DNA of 64,000 nucleotides from Kryptolebias marmoratus (taxonomy: Eukaryota; Chordata; Actinopteri; Cyprinodontiformes; Rivulidae): assembly GCF_001649575.2 (NCBI RefSeq), contig NC_051452.1, positions 14,584,856 to 14,648,855 on the forward strand, in the 5' to 3' direction. Both the position numbers and the translations under genes were made by a program. The notes below the pieces were generated by a model. It was not told where the DNA came from, did not search any database, and saw only the letters and a program-made list of their open reading frames with translations. Shown here one piece after another: positions 23,280-64,000 of this stretch. How positions within the stretch are numbered: position 1 is the stretch's first letter; every line of letters begins with the position of its first letter.

Positions 23280-26200
23280 CAAAAAAATATTTCCTTTATT
23301 CTTTTGGCTTTAAAATGAGATCATATGAGCGGACAGTAGTCACTTCCTGCATGCAGTTCACTAAAAACACTACAAGTGCAATGAGAGATGGCTACTGATT
23401 GCTTCGTGGTTCGTATCTTACAGACGTGGGGACCGTACATGTGTTTCGTCGTGAGTTACAAGTGCAGAAAAAAAAAAAAAACTCTTCTAGAAAAAAAACT
23501 CTAATCTGAAGACTGGGAAATAAAAAAATTTAAAAAATGCACTTGTATCTACAGTAAAAATGTTATTTATAATCGGTGGAACAGAAGCAACCTACAGAGC
23601 CCAAACACACACACACACACACATTGAAATAAAGATATAGATGCGGACAGTCTTGCAGTCTTTCTTGCAGTTAATACAAACATCCACTCTTCTCTCACAC
23701 ACACTTACATGGATGACAGCCACACGTGGCATTACACAGCAGTGGGGGATAAAAAGTGCTCTTACATTGAATGTAAGTGTGATGCATACTGTGGGCCTAA
23801 ATAGCAATATTATTTACAAACCAAACCACTACATGAAAACCACTCGCTTCTCGATTTAAACAACATGGATGGCGTACAAACATCTGTGATATTACAGCTT
23901 CTATATGTCATATATCGCCACAAGGCTGACGTTTTCTTTTCATATTCAAGACTCTTTTTTGTTTTAAATTATTGTTATTATTCTTGTTAATCTTTACAGG
24001 AGTTCTATGGGACGTAGAGAGGAGGCTAAAAGGGAGCCTTGGAGACACCGCGACACAGCAGGTAAGCTGGCAGGTTCGCTGTAACTAGGCGGAGTTTTGG
24101 GAAAGTCGCCACTTAAGTTTGCTGCCAAGAGTTAGATGAGAGTATTAATACCACTCTTGAAATGGCACACAGTGGGATTTTGTAGGTTTGTCCCTACTAC
24201 CAAAAAACAAACAAACAGGTAAACATAAACATAATCTCAGCCTTGTTTTGTCACAGTATTTGGTTCTTGTTGTCAGCTTTAAGTATGACCATCGTGACAG
24301 AATACATGAATCACATAACCTGAGACCCAGACTACACGTTCAGGTCGGTTGTCTTTGTTAAAGAGAAAAGCAGTAAATGTCAGCGCTCTTTTTTAGTTCT
24401 TAGTTCTCGTTTTTCCCTCCCATTTTTTTCGACCACTTGGGCAGCGAAGAGAATCGGTGGTTGTCAAAGCTACATATGCAGTGGTGAGGACTGACAGACA
24501 AATTTGTTAAAGACAGAGAAATAACCCAAATGTCACTGGAATAACCTGAAACTGACAAAAGTGATAGTAAAAAAACTTGTACTAAAACTCAGCTAATGAA
24601 AATTTATCATTGCTTTTGAATTTTAGTTTAACATTATTAAAAAAAACATCTAATGAAACTGGCTTTGACAAAAAGGATGGCACCCCATGAAAAAAAAAAC
24701 AACTTAAATTTGCCCATAGGAACATGTCAGACTAAGGTGTGTCCTGTAATCAGTCAGTCTGCCAGTTTAAAGGGTGAAAGGTAGTCACACTGCTGTTTGG
24801 TATCATGGTGTGTACCACACTGAACATGGAGCACAAAAAGCTGAGGACAGAGTTGTCTCAGGAGCTTGGAGGGAAACTGATGACAAACTGAAGAGACGGA
24901 TAATACGAATGGTAACCAAAGAGTCCAGAACAACTTCCAAAGAGATTAGAGGTGAACTACAAGGTCAGAGTTCATCAGGGTCAGATCGAACCATCGGTCT
25001 GTTTGAATCAAAGTGGATTTAATGGAAGACAACTGAGGAGGACACAAAATTGTAAAAAAAAAAGACTGGAATTCACTAAAATAGATATTGAGAAACCACA
25101 AAACTTCTGGCAGAATGTCCCTTGGACAGATGAGACAAAACTGGAGCTTTTTAACAACAAGTCCCATCAGCTCTGTGTTCACAGAGCCAAAAATGAAACA
25201 TCCAAAGAAAAGAACCCTGTACCTACAGTGAAATATGGAGGAAGATCAGTTCTGTTCTGAACTGCTTTGCTGCATCTGACTCAGGGGGTCTTGAATCTGT
25301 TCAGGGTCCAATGAAATCTGAAGACTATCAAGGCTTTCTGGAGCCAAATGTGCTGCTCAGAGTCAGAAGGTTTTGTTCTCAGTCTCAGGTCATGGGTCCT
25401 CCAACAGGCTAATGAGCCAAAACACATGATGAGACTTTGGGTCAACAGCCTCAACAGTTAATCTTTCCTGGTCCATTTTTACACTTTTGATATGAAACAG
25501 TGCTAAAACTGAACAATTATAACCACCCAAAGTTCCACAAGGCTATTGTCCACTGGGGAACAGTCATGTGGCAAGTCAAGAGGGCTTCTGCACAAGATAT
25601 TTGCACTTTTTGACCATTGGTTTCAAATTTTACAATTTCCATTTGCTGCTAAAAAAAGGTGCCATTTTGTTGGTAAGTTCCAATGGCTTGTACATTTATA
25701 CATATATTTGCGTTGTGCAATATGCCACAAATGCAACAACTAGATTGACACAACCTTCAAATATTAATTTAGAAACACCAAAAAGAAAATTCAAATGGAT
25801 GTGAAACATGTTGTAACAATGTAAAGGCCAGATATAGTTTTCACCACCCAGCCTTCAGTGACTCTGAATATCTTCACTATCAGTTGTGGTCAAAAAACTG
25901 GTGCATAAAAATTCAAAATAAACAGGAGCACTAATATTTAACGCTTTTCTCATTGACAAAGGCAGCAGAACTGATCTCCTAATGACTAGTTTGGCATGTA
26001 CACAAAGACTGCACAATTTGCTTCAAGCTAAAAAGCTTCAACCCTTTGTTATTAGATGTGCATGTAAGATCGTTGAGGAAGAGGTGCTTCCATGAACAGT
26101 TCTGCTCACAACAATACAGTACAGCTGCATCTCTTACTGGTTTATATTTACATTGGCCAGTTTATATTTCCTCTACAAATCCTATATTATGTCTGTGTTG

Positions 26201-27697
26201 AGAGTTTATATCTATTTACCTCTAAAATTGTGTTGTAACTCACTGGCATTAACATTACAAGTGCTAACAAAGTATCCTCATGTTTCTGGTTAAAAAAAAT
26301 TGTTTCTGGTCCCTTCCTTTTTACCTACACAAATAAGATGGTGATTATGAAGGATGAGAACTGTGCAACATTCCACACTGAACTTGTTCTTTTCTTGTTT
26401 TTTTTTTTCTTTTGGACAATCTCACAATTGTAAAAGTATAAAAGTAAACTATTCCACACAGTGCTTATCAAGCAGATAAGCTAATCCTCACGTGAACTAC
26501 ATTAAGGAAATTCTTTATTGCAGCAGGTTTTTAATGGGCCAAACAATATAGACCTTTACAAAATTAGAAAATAGCATTTTAGGGTTTTTACTATCAAGGG
26601 GTGACATGTAGTTGTGACTTCCTGTGAGCTGAGGTGATAATGAGCATTTACTAAATTTTACACTGAGGGTAAAATCAGGCACTCTGATCAGATCAACAGT
26701 TTAGGTAGGGTAGGTTATTACTACACATTATTGGAAGGAAAAGAAGGAATTGTTGCCTTTGAGCGTTTTATGTTTTGTACAGATTCTAGCCTAGGCACGA
26801 GAGTGGTTCCAATTGTGTCATCAAAATCTTGGCAAAAAAAAAAAAAGCGACCAAGAATGTTTCCCAAGTTTGTTTGAAACGTGTCTCATTGCATACATTC
26901 AGCTTCTCGGTATTCAGAGACAGGTTTTGTTTGTTGGTCTTTCCTGAAACAGGAACATGTCAGCCCAGATCGAAGCACAACGCAGGTTTGAACAATCACC
27001 GATTGGGACACCAGTGAAGAGACGGTATTTGTTCATTGCACTTTCAGCAGGCTCGTTTCAGCTTCACATACCGTACGAACCGCGAGTGTTCTGGCACTGG
27101 CCCTGTGCTGTAGGAGTTTCAGATGGTTGTAGTTTCCAGCATCGACTTTTTCTGCCCTTGGTGATTGTACAACATTGAAAGCAGTGGACACATTCTCAAA
27201 AGTGATGCAGCAAAGTAAATGGAAAAAAAAACCCCAAAAACATTCTTTTTCTTAAAAAATAACCAAAAAAAAAAGGAAATTATCAAAAAGTTTACAGAAA
27301 ACCTGTTAGTCATACAGCAATTTTTTTAAATTCAAGACACTGGATTTATAGTAGTAGCATCAGCTCTAGCTACAGACAAATTAACAGTACACTCAAGTGT
27401 GTCAGATAGTAACAACAACCAAAAGAAAAAACCACAAGCGTTTGAAGAGAGACTGCTCTATGTTTCACTCAACCTCTGGCAGTGTCAGCTGGATAACTTT
27501 CTTCCATTTCCCCCTTTGACAATAACCCACATATCTGTATATTTACCTCCCCTTTTAGGCCTTTTGGGCACACCAACCCTCATCTCTGAACAATCAACAG
27601 ACAAGCACACGTCTATCTACCTCCTCTAGAAGCTGTAAACAAATTTCCCTCATATATCTGATGCATTTTATTTTATTGTTCCATTTTTTTAAGAAGT
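23280..27697 (-). other. scn1la: Probable sodium channel 3' UTR
   Basis: A long non-coding stretch after the stop, read on the minus strand. The plus-strand hexamer TTTATT at 23295-23300 reads AATAAA on the minus strand and is a candidate polyadenylation signal. Long 3' UTRs are usual for these channels. A Tc1-like element (about 24530-25560) interrupts it. Nearer TTTATT copies could end shorter forms. The extent is inference. Confidence 0.35.
24530..25560 (+). mobile_element. Tc1-like element (copy A), decayed
   Basis: Plus-strand frames give RLEFTKIDIEKPQNFWQNVP and WTDETKLELF (first catalytic Asp region), then PVPTVKYGGRS, in Tc1 order, with stops and shifts. Its left arm (24530-24690) is the inverted counterpart of 58806-58970 in copy B. 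It lies within the probable channel 3' UTR. Confidence 0.8.
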
Positions 27698-62200
<34,503 letters not shown>

Positions 62201-62287
62201 CTTTTAAAGAGACAAAGGCGCTATAAACAACGATTTTCCCTTTTCATTGATTTTTATTGTCTTTTTGTCACAAAGTTATATGCAACT

Positions 62288-63096
62288 ACCATATTTTATG
62301 GACTATAAGGCGCACTTAAAAGTCTTCAATTATGCGCCTTATAATCCGAAGCGCCTTATATATGTGAGAAGTTGTAATGACTTTGGTAAACTACAAAGCT
62401 GCACTGCTTGCAGCATTAGGCCCCTACATACTCTGGCGTACTTTGCGTACTCCGTGAGCTGCGCAGACACCCTGGGCGTACTGTCCATGGACGGTTGAGA
62501 CTTCATACTCGAGCATACAGATTGCCTAAAATTCTCCCCTGACAAATTTCAGTCATGGCATCACCGGATGAGGAGGAAGATATCGCTTGCCTTTAGCTTT
62601 AAAAAAACAAAGGAAAAGAAGGTGCTTTTAGCCCTGCTTCTTCACCACAAGGGCAGCCACCGCACACCTGTCAGTGCTGCACAGAGATCGACAGTCACGC
62701 TGACTCCAATTCTCAACTGAGAGCGGCTGGCATCGCACACAAAACAGTTTGATGTGAACGCTGTTTCTCGCCGGGCAGCTTATTGTGTGACACTGACTAC
62801 GCATACGCTGTAATAAAAATTGATCATTGCGCGGATCATTGTCCAGCGAGGGTCCGCTTCGAGTCCACGTGGAGTCCGCCTTGAGTATGCCCGGACCTCC
62901 GTGGAGTGAAGTACGCCCAAGTATGTGGGGACCTTTACGTTGGTGCAGTATTCTCCGAAAAGGCAGGGGGCTGTTTTGTTTCACCTAATGCGCCTTATAT
63001 TCCGATGCGCCTTATATATGACAAAAGTTCAAAAATGTACCATTCATTGACAGTGCGCCTTATAATCCAGTGCATCCTATAGTGTGGAAAATACGA
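62288..63096. mobile_element. hAT-type MITE with internal insertion
   Basis: Outer arms carry CCATATTTTATGGACTATAA, GGCGCAC and TGCGCCTTATAATCCGAAGC on the left, inverted/repeated on the right (TGCGCCTTATAATCCAGTGC, GTGGAAAATACG). The centre (62418-62936) is a different element. Confidence 0.7.
62418..62936. mobile_element. MITE nested inside the 62288-63096 element
   Basis: Ends GGCCCCTACATACTCTGGCG and CGCCCAAGTATGTGGGGACC are imperfect inverted repeats. GC-richer than its host, with repeated GGAGTCC/GGACTCC-type words. Could be PIF/Harbinger-like; not proved. Confidence 0.6.
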
Positions 63097-63244
63097 TAGA
63101 TAAACTCGGTCCACTCTTGTTCTAATTTGCAAATTTACCTTCTGCCTTACAAATCATCACAACCATTTTTACCTCCTTGTTGGAATTTTATACATTTTCT
63201 GCCCATCACAGAACATACACTTCTATGATCATGTAGTGAAGCTA

Positions 63245-64000
63245 AGAGTGCAACGGTACATGTACAGTTGTTACCAGATGTTTACATACACTATAAAAAG
63301 ACAGAACCCTTTTCCTCACTGTCTCACATTAAACCAGAGTAAATCTTTCCTGTTTTAGATCAGTTAGAATTCCCGGACCTTTTTAAATTTCCAAATAATG
63401 AGAGACAGAGAATTTGTTATTATTTTCTTCATAATAACAAGTTTACATACACTAAGATTACTCTGCCTTTACACAGTTTGGGAAAGCCTAGATCATGACG
63501 TCATAGCTTTGGGAGCTTTTAATTGCTTACTTGACAACATCTGAGTTAACTGTGAATGTATTTTAAGACACACCTCAAACACACGGTTTCTTTGTGTGAC
63601 ATTAAAGGAAAATCTAAAGAAATCAGCCAAGATATCAGGAAGAAAATCGTCGACCTCCACAACTCTGGTTCATCCTTGGGTGCAATTTCCAGATGTCTAA
63701 AGTTGCCTTTCAAATGGGTCATTAATTGCACACTTTAATACACACTTATGACAAGCCATTTGTGAATTTATTCAATATCCATGATATCAAAAGTCATTTT
63801 CCCACACTAGATGTCAGCTAGCTGAGAAGCTAGATGTAAGTAAAGTTTTAATTATTTTGTATTTCTACATTAGAAGAGTTTTTTCTCTTCTGTACTGCTT
63901 TCATATTAAATCAAGTTTAGGACAAATTACCTGAAACAAACACTTCTTTTTTGTACTGTTTTCCTAATTAGTGAGAAATACCTTTTAGTTTGGAGTTTAC
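63245..64000. mobile_element. hAT-type element, copy B, split by a Tc1 fragment and cut by window end
   Basis: Starts with a terminus-like GAGTGCAACGGTACATG. After the Tc1 insertion, it continues with TTTATTCAATATCCATGATA and GTCAGCTAGCTGAGAAG, matching copies A and C (TTTATTCAATATCCTTAATA, CAGCTAGCTGAGAAGG). Confidence 0.65.
63265..63738 (+). mobile_element. Sleeping Beauty-like Tc1 element, 5' part
   Basis: Starts CAGTTGTTACCAGATGTTTA and has a repeated GTTTACATACACTAAGATTA inner repeat. Plus strand then encodes KGKSKEISQDIRKKIVDLHN, then SGSSLGAISRCLKLPF, the N-terminal helix-turn-helix of salmonid-type Tc1 transposases, and breaks off. The catalytic part is absent. Confidence 0.8.

Overview
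The window is teleost fish genomic DNA. It is AT-rich, its genes are split by spliceosomal introns, and its non-coding space is filled with Tc1/mariner, hAT, tRNA-derived SINE and LINE copies of kinds abundant in ray-finned fish. Two real protein-coding genes can be reconstructed exon by exon. On the + strand (9678-15675) lies csrnp3, a cysteine/serine-rich nuclear protein gene, with four coding exons giving a complete 564-residue protein. On the - strand (62200 down to 27698) lie the last 19 coding exons of a voltage-gated sodium channel alpha-subunit gene of the SCN1A/2A/3A type (fish scn1la type). They give 1671 residues in one uninterrupted frame, from the domain I pore loop to the stop codon. 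The 5' exons (N-terminus and domain I S1-S5) lie beyond position 64000. The two genes converge, with about 12 kb between their stop codons. Human CSRNP3 lies in the same chromosome 2q24 neighbourhood as SCN3A, SCN2A and SCN1A, which supports both identifications.

Layout. 1-2680: end of a Tc1-like element, then a fossil Tc1/mariner element (309-2178) interrupted by a roughly 1 kb insertion carrying a 123-codon reading frame, then a deleted mariner copy. 2680-6240: no gene seen. 6240-6720: GC-rich block, probable csrnp3 promoter and 5' exon. 9652-16115: csrnp3 coding exons and 3' UTR, with a mariner copy in its first coding intron. 16115-23280: intergenic, with a SINE, LINE fragments, a Tc1-like element whose middle is an assembly gap (N at 17741-18721), an RFX-type palindrome, a second small gap inside a G-rich tract, and a degenerate AGCTAAA tract. 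23280-27697: probable sodium-channel 3' UTR containing a Tc1-like copy. 27698-62200: sodium-channel exons and introns. 62200-64000: further intron with nested MITEs, a hAT copy and a Tc1 fragment.

Function. The channel fragment keeps the D-E-K-A selectivity residues, the charged S4 sensors, the ankyrin-G binding motif in the II-III linker, the IFM inactivation particle, and the C-terminal EF-hand-like and IQ regions, so it looks like an intact neuronal channel. The pore residues look tetrodotoxin-sensitive. Two introns are non-canonical: one is AT-AC, between domain III S6 and the IFM exon, and one is GC-AG in domain II. csrnp3 encodes a predicted nuclear transcriptional regulator and need not cooperate directly with the channel. 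No CRISPR array, prokaryotic operon or undescribed multi-gene system was seen. The most novel-looking item is the small reading frame carried by the insertion at 348-1368.
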